DNA of 64,000 nt from JACCXG01 sp963785755 (GCA_963785755.1 CAWAXG010000013.1:930001-994000); one strand, 5' to 3'. Shown: positions 29,044-38,438, numbered from the stretch's first letter. The notes: generated from the letters alone by a model not told the origin. A program made the numbers and translations.

Positions 29044-29075
29044 GGCTCCTGTCGCAAGGCAGGAGCCCTTTTTTT
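29044..29075 (+). terminator. Intrinsic terminator
   Basis: GGCTCCTG (29044-29051) pairs with CAGGAGCC (29060-29067) across an eight-base loop and is followed by CTTTTTTT. This closes the long glycan/YqeY transcript. The 80 bases before it (28964-29043) hold no gene; a small RNA ending here is possible. The 128 bases after it up to murJ show nothing certain. Confidence 0.9.
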
Positions 29076-29203
29076 GTCCCCATCGTCAAGCCGTTGTCAA
29101 GACTGTCGCAAATCCGCGACTGTGGCTGTCCGGGACGCCCGGATTCGGACAGCACGGGCATTCCGGACGGCCGGGACCCCTGTGGTACGCTTCGCAGTCT
29201 TCG

Positions 29204-30796
29204 ATGAGTTCACGCCTGGCCCGCTCCGCAGGGCTCATCAGCATCGCGACCCTCACCAGCCGAATCCTCGGTCTCGCCCGTGACACCGTTCTGGCGTACT
29301 ACTTCGGCGCGAGCGCGTCGATGCAGATGGACGCCTACAACGTCGCCTTCCGGGTTCCCAATTTCCTCCGCGATCTGTTCGCCGAAGGGGCGATGACGGC
29401 GGCATTCGTCCCGGCGTTCACCCGCACGCTGGCGGAACGCGGCCGCGAGCACGCCTGGCGGCTGGGCAACCTCGTGATCAACGCGCTGGTGATCATCACC
29501 GGCGTCATCGTCGTTCTCGGCATCATCTTCGCGCAGCCGATCACCGAGGCGATCGTCGCGACGGAGTTCGCCAGCGTGCCCGGAAAGCTGGAGTTGACCA
29601 CGCAGCTGACGCGCGTGATGCTGCCGTTCCTCACGATGGTCGCCGTCGCCGTCGCGATGATGGGGATGCTCAATTCGCTGCAGCGATTCTTCATCCCGTC
29701 GCTGTCGCCGGCGATGTTCAACGTGGCGACCATCGCATGCGCGTTCCTGCTCGCGGACGCCATGCCCGGCCTCGGCTATCCGAAGATCATGGCCATCGCG
29801 ACCGGCACGCTGCTCGGAGGGATCGGACAGATCCTTCTCCAGTGGCCATCGTTGCGGCGCGAAGGATTCCGCTACCACCCTGTCGTCGACTTCCGGAATC
29901 CCGAACTGCGTCAGGTCTTGCGGATGATGGTACCGGGTACGCTCGGCGTCGCGGCGGTGAATATCAATCTGCTGGTGAACACGTGGCTGGCGACCAACGA
30001 ACCGCAGGGGGCGATCTCCTGGCTCGGTTATGCGTTCCGACTGATGTACCTCCCGATCGGGCTGTTCGGCGTATCGATCGCGACGGCGGCGCTGCCCGAC
30101 GTCTCGCGGCACGCGGTGACCGACGATCTCGCGTCGATCCGGCGCACGGTGTCGAGCGCGCTGCGCATGATGCTGATGCTGAACGTTCCGGCGATGGTCG
30201 GACTCATCGTCCTTGCCGATCCGATCGTGGCGTTGATCTACGAGCGTGGCGCATTCGATCGCGCCGACACCGCCGCGACCGCGGCGGCACTGATCTTCTA
30301 CGCGCCTGGCCTGCTCGGCTACTCGATTGTGAAGATCGCGTCGCCGACGTTCTACTCGTTGGGCGACAGCCGCACGCCGGTGATCGTGAGCATGGCCTCG
30401 GTCGCCGTGAATCTGGTGCTCAATCTCGTCCTGGTCGAGATCCTCGGCTTTCGCGGGCTGGCGCTCGGGACCGCCGTCGCCGCGATCTTCAACGCCGCCG
30501 TTCTACTCTGGCTGCTGCGTAGCCGTCTCAACGGCCTCGACGGCAGGACGATGTCCGTGGCGCTGGCGAAGATCGTTGTCGCCTCCGCGGTCATGGGCGT
30601 GGTGGCCGTCGCCGCATCCCGCTGGCTCACCGACGCGGTGCCGGGCACGAGCGAGATGGTGAAGGCCATCCGTGTGTCTACCGCAATCGCCGCCGCCATC
30701 CTCGCGCTCGCGCTCGCCGCGCAGCTGCTCCGGATCAAGGAGTTCAACGAGGCCACGTCGAGGATCGTGCGGCGGATCGCTCCGGGACGGCGTTGA
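29204..30796 (+). CDS. murJ: Lipid II flippase MurJ
   Basis: A 530-residue protein of the MOP superfamily with about fourteen hydrophobic spans, the usual MurJ length. The opening SAGLISIATLTSRILGLARDTVLAYYFG and FLRDLFAEGAMTAAFVPAF are hallmark MurJ segments; the arginines in SRILGLARD are in the substrate cavity of the family. It moves lipid II across the inner membrane for peptidoglycan synthesis. The ATG 29204 start is a few bases after the putative leader. Its stop overlaps the next gene's start (TTGA). Being near the glycan locus is a common arrangement but the role is general. Confidence 0.95.
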   Translation: MSSRLARSAGLISIATLTSRILGLARDTVLAYYFGASASMQMDAYNVAFRVPNFLRDLFAEGAMTAAFVPAFTRTLAERGREHAWRLGNLVINALVIITGVIVVLGIIFAQPITEAIVATEFASVPGKLELTTQLTRVMLPFLTMVAVAVAMMGMLNSLQRFFIPSLSPAMFNVATIACAFLLADAMPGLGYPKIMAIATGTLLGGIGQILLQWPSLRREGFRYHPVVDFRNPELRQVLRMMVPGTLGVAAVNINLLVNTWLATNEPQGAISWLGYAFRLMYLPIGLFGVSIATAALPDVSRHAVTDDLASIRRTVSSALRMMLMLNVPAMVGLIVLADPIVALIYERGAFDRADTAATAAALIFYAPGLLGYSIVKIASPTFYSLGDSRTPVIVSMASVAVNLVLNLVLVEILGFRGLALGTAVAAIFNAAVLLWLLRSRLNGLDGRTMSVALAKIVVASAVMGVVAVAASRWLTDAVPGTSEMVKAIRVSTAIAAAILALALAAQLLRIKEFNEATSRIVRRIAPGRR

Positions 30797-31986
30797 CGGT
30801 GGCCGATCACCCTTCCACCGCCCGCCTGCATCCGACCGTACTGCGATTGGCGTCCGTCCACTTCATGGTCGACGGCTACGGGAACATCTTCGCGCCGCTG
30901 CTGCCGCTGCTGCTGGTGAAGCTCGACCTGTCACTCGCCGCGGCTGGCACCATGACGATGCTGTTTCAGCTGGCGGCGTCCGTGGCTCAGGTCGGTTTCG
31001 GGCATCTCGCGGACCGCTGGCGTCCTCGCTTGCTGCTGCTGGTGGGTCCCTGCGTCGCAGTGAGCGTTCTCAGCTTCGTCGGCGCCGCGGCCTCCGCGCC
31101 GATGCTCGCGGCGATTCTCATCATCGGCGGGCTTGGCGGCGCGGCCTTCCATCCGCCGGCGGCCGCCCTGGCCTATCGCCTCGGTGGCGATCGTCGGGGT
31201 ATGGCGATGTCGGTCCACATCACCGGCGGGTCGCTGGGGTTCTCGCTGGGTCCGCTGCTGTTCGCGCCGTTCGCGCAGCGCTTCGGTCTGGAGTGGACGC
31301 CGGTGCTGGTGATTCCGGGGCTTGCGGTCATCGCCGTGCTGCTGTCGCGGGTTCCTCACGTCGAGTTTCCGCGGACCGAGAGCCGCGGGTTCGCCGCGCT
31401 CCGGCCGTACGCGCGGCCCCTGACGCTGTTGTATTTCATCGTCGTGCTCCGGACGTTGACGTCGATCGCCTTCGCGACGTTCATGCCGGTGATGCTGACC
31501 CGGCAAGGAATGTCGCTGGCATCCTCCGGCAGCGCCGTGGCGGCGTATCTGTTTGCGAGCGGCTTTGGAGGATTCCTTGGCGGCCCGGCCGCCGACCGGT
31601 TCGGCGAACGCCGGGTCATCGCCCTCTCGCTCGTGCTCGCCGTGCCGTTCCTCTTTGCCGCGACGCTGACGACGGGCTGGCCTTTCATCGTTCTCGTGGC
31701 GATCGGCGGGTTTTTCCTGCAGTCCACGCTGCCCGTGAACGTGACGTTCGGCCAGGCGCTGGCGCCGGTCAGCGCGGCGACGGTGTCATCTCTGATGATG
31801 GGCTTCGCGTGGGGCAGCGGTGGTTTGAGCGTCCCATTTGTGGGAATGATCGCGGACCGCATCGGCATCGAAGCGACCCTGCGCGGGCTGTCGCTGATGC
31901 CGATCGCTGCCGCCGCGCTGGCGTTGCCCCTGCCGGCGCATTCGCCGGTCCACCTCGTCGCGCCGCCGGCGTCAGACCCACTCTGA
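30793..31986 (+). CDS. MFS transporter, fosmidomycin-resistance-like
   Basis: A 397-residue transporter with twelve predicted spans. HFMVDGYGNIFAPLLPLLLVKLDL (first span and loop) and LADRWRPRLLLLVGP (loop 2-3 motif) match the Fsr-type drug efflux branch of the major facilitator superfamily. GGLGGAAFHPPAAALAYRLGG is also typical. The start is TTG 30793 (overlapping the murJ stop) or GTG 30799. The substrate is unknown; an exporter of small metabolites or antibiotics is likely. Confidence 0.87.
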   Translation: MTVADHPSTARLHPTVLRLASVHFMVDGYGNIFAPLLPLLLVKLDLSLAAAGTMTMLFQLAASVAQVGFGHLADRWRPRLLLLVGPCVAVSVLSFVGAAASAPMLAAILIIGGLGGAAFHPPAAALAYRLGGDRRGMAMSVHITGGSLGFSLGPLLFAPFAQRFGLEWTPVLVIPGLAVIAVLLSRVPHVEFPRTESRGFAALRPYARPLTLLYFIVVLRTLTSIAFATFMPVMLTRQGMSLASSGSAVAAYLFASGFGGFLGGPAADRFGERRVIALSLVLAVPFLFAATLTTGWPFIVLVAIGGFFLQSTLPVNVTFGQALAPVSAATVSSLMMGFAWGSGGLSVPFVGMIADRIGIEATLRGLSLMPIAAAALALPLPAHSPVHLVAPPASDPL

Positions 31987-32029
31987 CAGGGCGACGTGGT
32001 ACGATAGTTTCTTTGGGCCGAAGAGAACG

Positions 32030-32767
32030 ATGTCCCGCTATTCTTCCAGACCCACCACCATCCACTACTCCTTCGGCCCAGGGCCGTGGTCGTTCGCCGT
32101 CAAATGGATCATCATCGCCAACGTGGCGATGTTCCTCGTCACGCTGATTTATCCGCCGCTCATCCGTCTCCTCGGGCTCTCCCCGAAGGACGTCCTCGAA
32201 CGGCAATGGATCTGGCAACCCGTGACGTACATGTTCCTTCACGGCGGCCCCATCCACATCCTGTTCAACATGCTCGGCATCTGGATGTTCGGCGTCGAGC
32301 TCGAGCGGATGTGGAAGACCAGGCTGTTCCTGAAGTACTACGCCATCACCGGCATCGGCGCCGGCCTGACGGTGATCCTGGTCGGGCTGCTGCCGTTTGC
32401 CACGACCGCGCATACCTATGACGCCATCACCATCGGCGCCTCGGGGGCGCTGTACGGTTTGCTGATGGCCTACGCCTACTACTTCCCCGATCGCCCGCTG
32501 CTGATGTTCCTGCTGTTCCCGATCCCGGCGAAGTACTTCGTCGCGATAGTCGGGGCGATGGCCTTCCTGTCCGCACCCAACAGCCAGGTTTCCGAGGCCG
32601 CGCACCTTGGCGGCCTGATCATCGGGTATCTCTATCTCCGCGGCGGTCGCGGCGGGATCTCGGCCGAGATCAAGTACCGCTATCTGAAGTGGAAGATGAA
32701 CCGGCTCCGCCGCAAGTTCGACGTGTATTCGGGCGGCCGATCCGATTGGGACAGGCACGTTCACTGA
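32030..32767 (+). CDS. Rhomboid family intramembrane serine protease
   Basis: A 245-residue protein with six predicted spans. The catalytic serine is S138 in GASGALYG and the catalytic histidine is H192 in EAAHLGG; the conserved HGGPIHILFNM (71-81) loop is also present. Such proteases cut transmembrane substrates within the bilayer. The C-terminal positively charged tail follows GGRGG. It begins with ATG 32030, 43 bases after the MFS gene, with TACGAT near 32000 as a possible -10 box. Confidence 0.93.
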   Translation: MSRYSSRPTTIHYSFGPGPWSFAVKWIIIANVAMFLVTLIYPPLIRLLGLSPKDVLERQWIWQPVTYMFLHGGPIHILFNMLGIWMFGVELERMWKTRLFLKYYAITGIGAGLTVILVGLLPFATTAHTYDAITIGASGALYGLLMAYAYYFPDRPLLMFLLFPIPAKYFVAIVGAMAFLSAPNSQVSEAAHLGGLIIGYLYLRGGRGGISAEIKYRYLKWKMNRLRRKFDVYSGGRSDWDRHVH

Positions 32768-32786
32768 CCGGTGAACGGCTGAGAGC

Positions 32787-33305
32787 CTAAAAGAACTTCT
32801 CGATCAGCACCTCGTCGACATACCTGCCATCGATTCTGGCGTGCTTCGCGGCGTGCCCGATGACCCGGAATCCATGTCTCAAGTAGGTCTCGAGCGCGGC
32901 GGGATTGTCCGAGCGTACGAAGGTGAACGCCTTCTCGTATCCTTTCCGCACAGCCGCCGCGAACGTCGCCTGGAAGAGGCTCGCGGCGACCCCCTGGCGT
33001 CTGCAGTCGAGGTCGACGTAGGTTCCCAGACTGCCGACGTGATCGAACGCGTGCGTATAGGTGGCAATCGGCTCCATGTTCTGAAAGCCGACGAGACGGC
33101 CGGTCCGCCGATCGACCGCGACGTGAAACACGCCCCGTTCAGGAAACCGTTGGATGAAGTCTCGTTCGGCCTCGACGCTGATCAGCGTGTCGAACACGGT
33201 ATAGATCCGCGCGGCGATGATCGGGTTCAGGACCTTGACGATCCCCTCCGCATCGCCGGGGATCGCACCTCGGATGTGGAGATGCTCCTGGAGCGAGGGA
33301 CTCAC
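32787..33305 (-). CDS. GNAT family N-acetyltransferase
   Basis: A 172-residue acetyltransferase. The acetyl-CoA-binding motif is seen as YVDLDCRRQGVAASLFQATF (about 93-112), and the C-terminal GYEKAFTFVRSDNPAALETYLRHGFRV is the typical GNAT motif B region (phosphinothricin/RimI-like). It is convergent with the rhomboid gene, 19 bases apart. The substrate is unknown. Confidence 0.85.
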   Translation of the reverse strand: MSPSLQEHLHIRGAIPGDAEGIVKVLNPIIAARIYTVFDTLISVEAERDFIQRFPERGVFHVAVDRRTGRLVGFQNMEPIATYTHAFDHVGSLGTYVDLDCRRQGVAASLFQATFAAAVRKGYEKAFTFVRSDNPAALETYLRHGFRVIGHAAKHARIDGRYVDEVLIEKFF

Positions 33306-33352
33306 GTGCCCGCCGCGTGAACGTTGGCTGGTCGCGGGGAGACACCGGGCAC

Positions 33353-33811
33353 TTACGCGGCTCCCCCACGTATCGGATATTCGATCAGAGCATTGCGGAG
33401 TTCAGCCGCCGCGTCGCGCGCGATCGCGTGCGAGATGGGAAAATCGAGCGTCATGCCGGCGGCGCGCTGCGACGTCTCCTTCAGCCAGGGAGGAGCGCTC
33501 TCGTGCGCGAAGCGGACGCGGAGCACCGGAAACGGCGTTGACGAGTAGAAGAACTCGAGGTTCGGCTCGGTGAAGGCGCACTCCGCCACGTCCTCGCCGT
33601 CTCTCCCCAGCTCCTCGAGCCATTCGGCGAAATCCGCGAGCTCGAAGGTGGTCACGCAGGGCTCGATGAACCCCCAGGTGTTGTCGGCGGTAGCCACCTT
33701 GCCGCTGACGACCAGCCAGTTCGAGTCCCAGCGGTCTTCCGTGATGTCGGGAAACTCGTAGCGCAGGATCAGGAGCTCGAAGGTGTTTCCCGAATCCGCT
33801 TTCAGTCGCAT
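33353..33811 (-). CDS. Hypothetical WapI-like small protein
   Basis: A 152-residue soluble protein. It reads MRLKADSGNTFELLILRYEFPD, then WDSNWLVVSGKV and TFELADFAEWLEEL, a pattern of beta strands and one helix seen in WapI-type/immunity-like proteins, but the assignment is weak. The start at 33811 is supported by GGGAG seven bases upstream; the longer open frame to 33952 overlaps the cupin gene and lacks such a site. It lies between GNAT and cupin genes on the same strand, with short gaps. Function is unknown. Confidence 0.6.
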   Translation of the reverse strand: MRLKADSGNTFELLILRYEFPDITEDRWDSNWLVVSGKVATADNTWGFIEPCVTTFELADFAEWLEELGRDGEDVAECAFTEPNLEFFYSSTPFPVLRVRFAHESAPPWLKETSQRAAGMTLDFPISHAIARDAAAELRNALIEYPIRGGAA

Positions 33812-33840
33812 CTGATCGCTCCCGAAAGGTGATCCCCGAG

Positions 33841-34206
33841 TCAGGTCTGGTGAAAGTAGGTATCCGTGTGATCCAGCCAGTCCTGACGGATCGGGCTGAA
33901 GAGGTCGAGCTCGAAGGTGTCGTCCAGCGCCTCCGCCTGGTGCTCGATCCACGACGGAATGTGCAGGACCTCGCCTTCGCGTACGGTGATCTCCTCGCCA
34001 TTGATCAGGAACTTGAGCGCGCCCTGGAGCACGTAGGTCATTTGCTCGCTCTCGTGCGAGTGCATCGGCACCAGCGCCCCCTTTTTCAGGTAGACCTGGG
34101 CGACCATCTCGCGCTCGCCCGTGACGATCTTTCTCGAGATCATTTCGGTGACTTTTTCGAGCGCAATCTCATCCCAGCGGTGCAGGCGAACGGTAATCGT
34201 GGTCAC
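33841..34206 (-). CDS. Cupin domain protein
   Basis: A 121-residue single-domain cupin. Cupin motif 1 (GALVPMHSHESEQMTYVLQG, residues about 43-62) has the metal-binding histidines and glutamate, and motif 2 (GEVLHIPSWIEHQAE) has the last histidine. Such proteins are often small-molecule isomerases or metal sensors. It is divergent from the E1 gene at 34306 and may share the 99-base control region with it. Confidence 0.83.
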   Translation of the reverse strand: MTTITVRLHRWDEIALEKVTEMISRKIVTGEREMVAQVYLKKGALVPMHSHESEQMTYVLQGALKFLINGEEITVREGEVLHIPSWIEHQAEALDDTFELDLFSPIRQDWLDHTDTYFHQT

Positions 34207-34231
34207 GGCTGTCCTTTCGGGCGGAAGACAC

Positions 34232-34237
34232 TATAAT
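34232..34237 (+). promoter_or_regulatory. Putative -10 box (TATAAT) for E1 dehydrogenase gene
   Basis: A perfect TATAAT sits 68 bases before ATG 34306 in the divergent gap between cupin and E1 genes. The -35 region (CTGTCC at 34209-34214) is poor. The leader would be about 62 bases long. Confidence 0.45.
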
Positions 34238-34305
34238 CTAGCTTTCAAGCGGGCGAAAAAGCGCCGCAGCTGCGGTATGTCTATGCTACGGAAGGGATTC
34301 CGCGC

Positions 34306-36429
34306 ATGAAAGGTACGGCAGTCAGCAACGGCCGGAGTGCGACGACTCTCGGATTGTCCCGCGACGATCTGCTTCGCGCCTACCGGGCCATGGTGCTGTC
34401 GCGGAAGATTGACGACAAAGAGATTCAGCTCAAGAACCAGAGCCTGATCTTCTTCCAGATCAGCGGTGCCGGCCACGAAGCCGTCCTCGTCGCAGCCGGC
34501 ATGGCGCTCCGTCCCGGATACGACTGGTTCTTTCCATACTACCGGGATCGGGCGCTCTGCCTGACCCTCGGCATGACGTCGCTCGAAATGCTCTTGAGCG
34601 CCGTCGGCTCGAAAGACGACCCGAATTCGGGCGGCCGCCAGATGCCCTCGCACTGGGGCCACAAGATGCTGAACATCGTCTCGCAGTCGAGCCCGACCGG
34701 CACCCAGTGCCTCCACGCGATCGGATCCGCCGAGGCGGCCCTCCTCTACAAGAAGCTGCCCGAGTTCGAGGGCGCCGAAAACCTGTATCACGACGACGAG
34801 GTGACCTACGTCTCGGTCGGCGAAGGCGCCACGAGCGAAGGCGAGTTCTGGGAGTCGCTCAACTCGGCGTGCCTGGGACATCTCCCGGTCGTCTATCTGG
34901 TCGAGGACAACGGCTACGCGATCTCCGTGCCGGTGGAAGTCCAGACCGCCGGCGCCGACATCTCGAAACTGGTTTCGTCGTTTCCGGATCTGCACGTCCA
35001 GAGCATCGACGGGACCGACTTCCTCGGCAGTTATGGCGCGATGCAGGAGGCGGTCGCGTACGCCCGCTCGCGCAAGGGGCCCGCGCTGGTGCACGCCAGG
35101 GTCACCCGTCCCTACTCGCACTCCCTGTCCGACGATGAGCGCCTCTACAAGACGCCAGACGAACGGACCGCAGAGACCAAGCGCGATCCGCTCGGCAGGA
35201 TGGCGGAGTACCTCAAGACCGAGGGATTCGCGAGCGAGTCCGAGCTCGAGACCATCGTCAAGGATGTCGAGCGCGAGGTGAATGACGCGGCGGAGCTGGC
35301 GAAGGAGTCCGAGAAGCCGACCAGGGACACCGTTCATCTCTACGTCTATTCGCCCGACGTCGATCCCACGAGCGACGACTTCGCTGGTCCGTTCAATCCC
35401 GATGGCAAGCCGGACACCATGGTGGCGGCGATCAATCGCACGCTGAAGGACGAGATGGAGCGCAACCCGCGCATCGTCGTCTTTGGCGAGGACGTCGCCG
35501 ACTGCAGCCGGGAGGCGGCGCTCGAGTTGGTGTCGGGCAAGGGCGGCGTCTTCAAGGTCACCCACGGCCTGCAGCGCAAGTTCGGCGGCGCCCGCGTGTT
35601 CAATTCGCCGCTCGCCGAGGCGAACATCGTCGGCCGCGCCATCGGCCAGGCGGTCCGCGGCCTGAAGCCGGTCGTCGAGATTCAGTTCTTCGACTACATC
35701 TGGCCGGCGATGATGCAGATTCGCGACGAGATGTCGATGCTCCGCTACCGCTCGAACAACGCGTTCGCCTGTCCGATGGTGATCCGCGTGGCGACCGGCG
35801 GCTATCTGCGGGGCGGCGCGCCGTACCACAGTCAGTCGGGCGAGAGCATCTTCGCGCACTGTCCCGGCATAAGAGTCGTGTTTCCGTCGAACGCACAGGA
35901 CGCGGCGGGACTGCTCCGCACGTCGATTCGCTGCGACGATCCCGTCCTCTTCCTCGAGCACAAGCACCTCTACCGGCAGACCTACAACAAAGGCGAGTAC
36001 CCGGGACCGGACTACACGATTCCGTTCGGCCGGGCCGCCGTCCGCCGCGAAGGCGTCGACGTGGTGGTCGTCACGTGGGGCGCGCTCGTGCAGCGCTCAC
36101 TCCTTGCGGCGCAACAGGCCGAGAAGGATGGCATCAGCGCGATGGTGATCGACCTCCGCACCATCATGCCGTATGACTGGGCCACGATCGCCGCCGCCGT
36201 CGGCAGAACGAACCGCGTCGTCATTGCCCACGAGGATCAGCTGACCTGCGGGTTCGGCGCGGAACTGGCCGCACGCATGGCCGGCGAGCTGTTCGAACAT
36301 CTCGACGCTCCGGTCCGCCGCGTCGCCGCGCTCGACGTGCCCGTCGCGTACTATCCCGACCTGGAGGAGGCGATTCTTCCCCAGTCGAACGACATCCTGA
36401 GGGCCATTCAGGAGACCGCGCGCTACTGA
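34306..36429 (+). CDS. 2-oxoacid dehydrogenase E1, fused alpha and beta subunits
   Basis: A 707-residue thiamine-diphosphate enzyme that joins both E1 chains. The alpha half (about 1-360) has the GEGATSEGEFWESLNSA (about 172-188) cofactor motif and DNGYAISVP; the beta half (about 370-707) has VVFGEDVADCSR, FGGARVFNSPLAEANIVG and the C-terminal VVIAHEDQLTCGFG. It decarboxylates a 2-oxoacid, most likely branched-chain 2-oxoisovalerate-type, and passes the acyl group to a lipoyl E2 protein. No E2 or E3 gene is in the window. The start at ATG 34306 lies after a TATAAT box. Pyruvate as substrate cannot be ruled out. Confidence 0.9.
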   Translation: MKGTAVSNGRSATTLGLSRDDLLRAYRAMVLSRKIDDKEIQLKNQSLIFFQISGAGHEAVLVAAGMALRPGYDWFFPYYRDRALCLTLGMTSLEMLLSAVGSKDDPNSGGRQMPSHWGHKMLNIVSQSSPTGTQCLHAIGSAEAALLYKKLPEFEGAENLYHDDEVTYVSVGEGATSEGEFWESLNSACLGHLPVVYLVEDNGYAISVPVEVQTAGADISKLVSSFPDLHVQSIDGTDFLGSYGAMQEAVAYARSRKGPALVHARVTRPYSHSLSDDERLYKTPDERTAETKRDPLGRMAEYLKTEGFASESELETIVKDVEREVNDAAELAKESEKPTRDTVHLYVYSPDVDPTSDDFAGPFNPDGKPDTMVAAINRTLKDEMERNPRIVVFGEDVADCSREAALELVSGKGGVFKVTHGLQRKFGGARVFNSPLAEANIVGRAIGQAVRGLKPVVEIQFFDYIWPAMMQIRDEMSMLRYRSNNAFACPMVIRVATGGYLRGGAPYHSQSGESIFAHCPGIRVVFPSNAQDAAGLLRTSIRCDDPVLFLEHKHLYRQTYNKGEYPGPDYTIPFGRAAVRREGVDVVVVTWGALVQRSLLAAQQAEKDGISAMVIDLRTIMPYDWATIAAAVGRTNRVVIAHEDQLTCGFGAELAARMAGELFEHLDAPVRRVAALDVPVAYYPDLEEAILPQSNDILRAIQETARY

Positions 36430-36456
36430 CCGCGCGCGGCGGCGGCGAGCTACTGC

Positions 36457-37506
36457 GTGTTCACGCTCATCCGGATTGCCGCACCCGCCATTCTTGCTCT
36501 CATTCTCGCCACGTCTCCGCCCTGGGCTTTGGACGCAGTCGCTCGCCTTGCCGCCGCGGCCATCGAGACGCTGAAGCCGGTCGCGGCGCTGCCCGCGCAC
36601 ATTGCCAACCAGTTCGAGCATCTGAGCGCCTGCCAGCAGACTGCGAGCGGCGTCTATTTCGTTTTCGATCGCCGCGCCCATTCCGTCTACACCGCGCCGC
36701 GCACGCTCGAGCGGGCACAGAAGCTCATCGCGATCGGGACCGAGGCCGGGCGCGTGCTGGATCCGACCGCGTTCGATCTCGCGCGCGACGAGACGTTCGT
36801 GGTGGCGGACGCGCCGCGAGGCCAGCCGCGAATCCAGATCTTCACGACGTCCGGATCGAGCCTCGGCGGGTTCTATCTGCAGGGGCGCGTGGTGCCGCGC
36901 ATCACGTTCCGGAACACGGTGCTGAGTGGCATCGGCGCGATCGAGTACACCGGCAAGTCGGTGTTTCTCAGTCAACCCGAGCTCGATGCGCTGATCGCCG
37001 AGTACAGCGCCGACGGCAGAACCCTGCGCACGTTCGGCGCGCTCCGGCGCACCGGACACGAGGCCGATCCCGACGTCCACCTCGCGCTCAATTCGGGCTT
37101 GATCATCGCCAATCCACGGGGCGGGTTCTATTTCGTCTTTCTTGCCGGCGTGCCGCAATTCCGGAAGTACGACGCCGGCGGCAGGCTGATCTTCGATCGC
37201 CACATCGAGGGCGCCGAGCTGGACGAGTTCATCAGGGAGCTGCCCACGACCTGGAAGCGCGGGCGGTTCGGCGACGGCGACATTCCCCTGGTGCTGCCGT
37301 CGGTTTACGCGGCGGCGGCCGACGGGACGGGGAATCTGTGGGTCTCTCTCGCCGTCGGTTTCACGTATGTCTACGACGCCAATGGCGAAAAGCGCCGGAC
37401 CGTTCAGTTCCGGGGGGCTGGGCCGATTGCGCCGACCGGCATGTCGTTCACGCCCGGCGGCCGCCTCCTGGTCACGCCGGGCTGCTTCGAGTTCGACAGC
37501 CGATAG
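36457..37506 (+). CDS. Exported protein of unknown function, beta-propeller-like
   Basis: A 349-residue protein with a signal-type N-terminus (MFTLIRIAAPAILALILATSPPWAL). The rest shows repeated short beta-strand segments, for example GVYFVFDRRAHSVYTA, PRIQIFTTSGSSLGGFYL, GGFYFVFLAGVPQFRKYD and GNLWVSLAVGFTYVYDANGE, the kind of pattern found in six-bladed (NHL-like) propellers. No catalytic residue stands out. The start is GTG 36457, 27 bases after the E1 stop. It is convergent with the lipid kinase gene; only nine bases separate them and no terminator is visible. Confidence 0.6.
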   Translation: MFTLIRIAAPAILALILATSPPWALDAVARLAAAAIETLKPVAALPAHIANQFEHLSACQQTASGVYFVFDRRAHSVYTAPRTLERAQKLIAIGTEAGRVLDPTAFDLARDETFVVADAPRGQPRIQIFTTSGSSLGGFYLQGRVVPRITFRNTVLSGIGAIEYTGKSVFLSQPELDALIAEYSADGRTLRTFGALRRTGHEADPDVHLALNSGLIIANPRGGFYFVFLAGVPQFRKYDAGGRLIFDRHIEGAELDEFIRELPTTWKRGRFGDGDIPLVLPSVYAAAADGTGNLWVSLAVGFTYVYDANGEKRRTVQFRGAGPIAPTGMSFTPGGRLLVTPGCFEFDSR

Positions 37507-37515
37507 CCGCGGAGG

Positions 37516-38421
37516 TCAGGCGCCCCCCGCGACTGTGGTCGGCACGTCCCCTGCGAAGAATCGCGCGGCCTTGTGCCTCAGGCGATACTCGCATCGCGAG
37601 GCGTCGAACACCTCGCCGTCGGTGTTGATCTTGATCTGTCGATCCAGTTCGACGAGGAGCGAGCGCGCCCGCCTGTAGAGCACCCGCGGATCGTTCACAT
37701 GGTCGCCGTCAGCGACCCTCCGCGCGAGCGCCACGAATTCGACCGCGCTCATCGCGTCGATCAGGCAGACGTCGAGCAGGCCGTCATCGATGACGGCATC
37801 CGGGGCGATGAGCCGGCCGCCGCCGATCGAGGGCGAGTTGCAGACCGCGAACGTGTACAGGCGGCGCTGCACTCGTTCGCCGCCCGGCTCGAACACGATG
37901 GTCGCGCCGACGGGATCGAATTCCATCAGCGCCTGGGCGCCGCCGATCAGGTAAGCGAGGCGTCCAACGATGGTCTTGAGCTGCGGCGTGACGGCCTCTG
38001 AGACTTCGGCGATGAACCCTCCGCCTGACGTGTTCACGAAAACACGGCCGTTCACTTCGCCAAGATCCACTCGCTGCTCGCGACCCCGAAGAAGAACATC
38101 GATGGCCGCGTCGGGCTCGGCTGGCAGGCCGAGGGCCGCGGCGAAGTCATTGCCCGTGCCGAGCGGGATGATCCCGACAACGACGTGGTCGAGCGCGCCT
38201 GCGGCAGAGGCGAGTCCGTTGATCGCCTCGTTGACCGTTCCATCTCCGCCTGCGGCGAACAGCGCGTCGCACCCATCAGCGGCGGCCGCGATCGCCGCGC
38301 GCTCCGCGTCGCCATCGCCGGTTGTGATGACAATCGCGACGTCGCCGTATTTGGAACGGAGACGATTGCTGAGCGCTTCCATGTATTCCGGTCCACGCTC
38401 GCGGCCGGACGATGGGTTCAC
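37516..38421 (-). CDS. Diacylglycerol kinase-type lipid kinase, last gene of gas vesicle operon
   Basis: At least 301 residues of the YegS/BmrU-type lipid kinase family. The catalytic motif is LFAAGGDGTVNEAINGL (about 54-70), followed by GIIPLGTGNDFAAALGLP. The family phosphorylates diacylglycerol or related lipids at the membrane. The GTG 38421 start is suspect: the family usually begins RARVIVNPSSG, and in-frame LTRARVI lies just upstream, where the only start-like codon is CTG 38442, overlapping the gvpK stop as CTGA. It follows gvpK closely, so it is co-transcribed with the gas vesicle genes, though its role there is unknown. Confidence 0.85.
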   Translation of the reverse strand: MNPSSGRERGPEYMEALSNRLRSKYGDVAIVITTGDGDAERAAIAAAADGCDALFAAGGDGTVNEAINGLASAAGALDHVVVGIIPLGTGNDFAAALGLPAEPDAAIDVLLRGREQRVDLGEVNGRVFVNTSGGGFIAEVSEAVTPQLKTIVGRLAYLIGGAQALMEFDPVGATIVFEPGGERVQRRLYTFAVCNSPSIGGGRLIAPDAVIDDGLLDVCLIDAMSAVEFVALARRVADGDHVNDPRVLYRRARSLLVELDRQIKINTDGEVFDASRCEYRLRHKAARFFAGDVPTTVAGGA

Positions 38422-38438
38422 GATGACACGTGCGCGAG

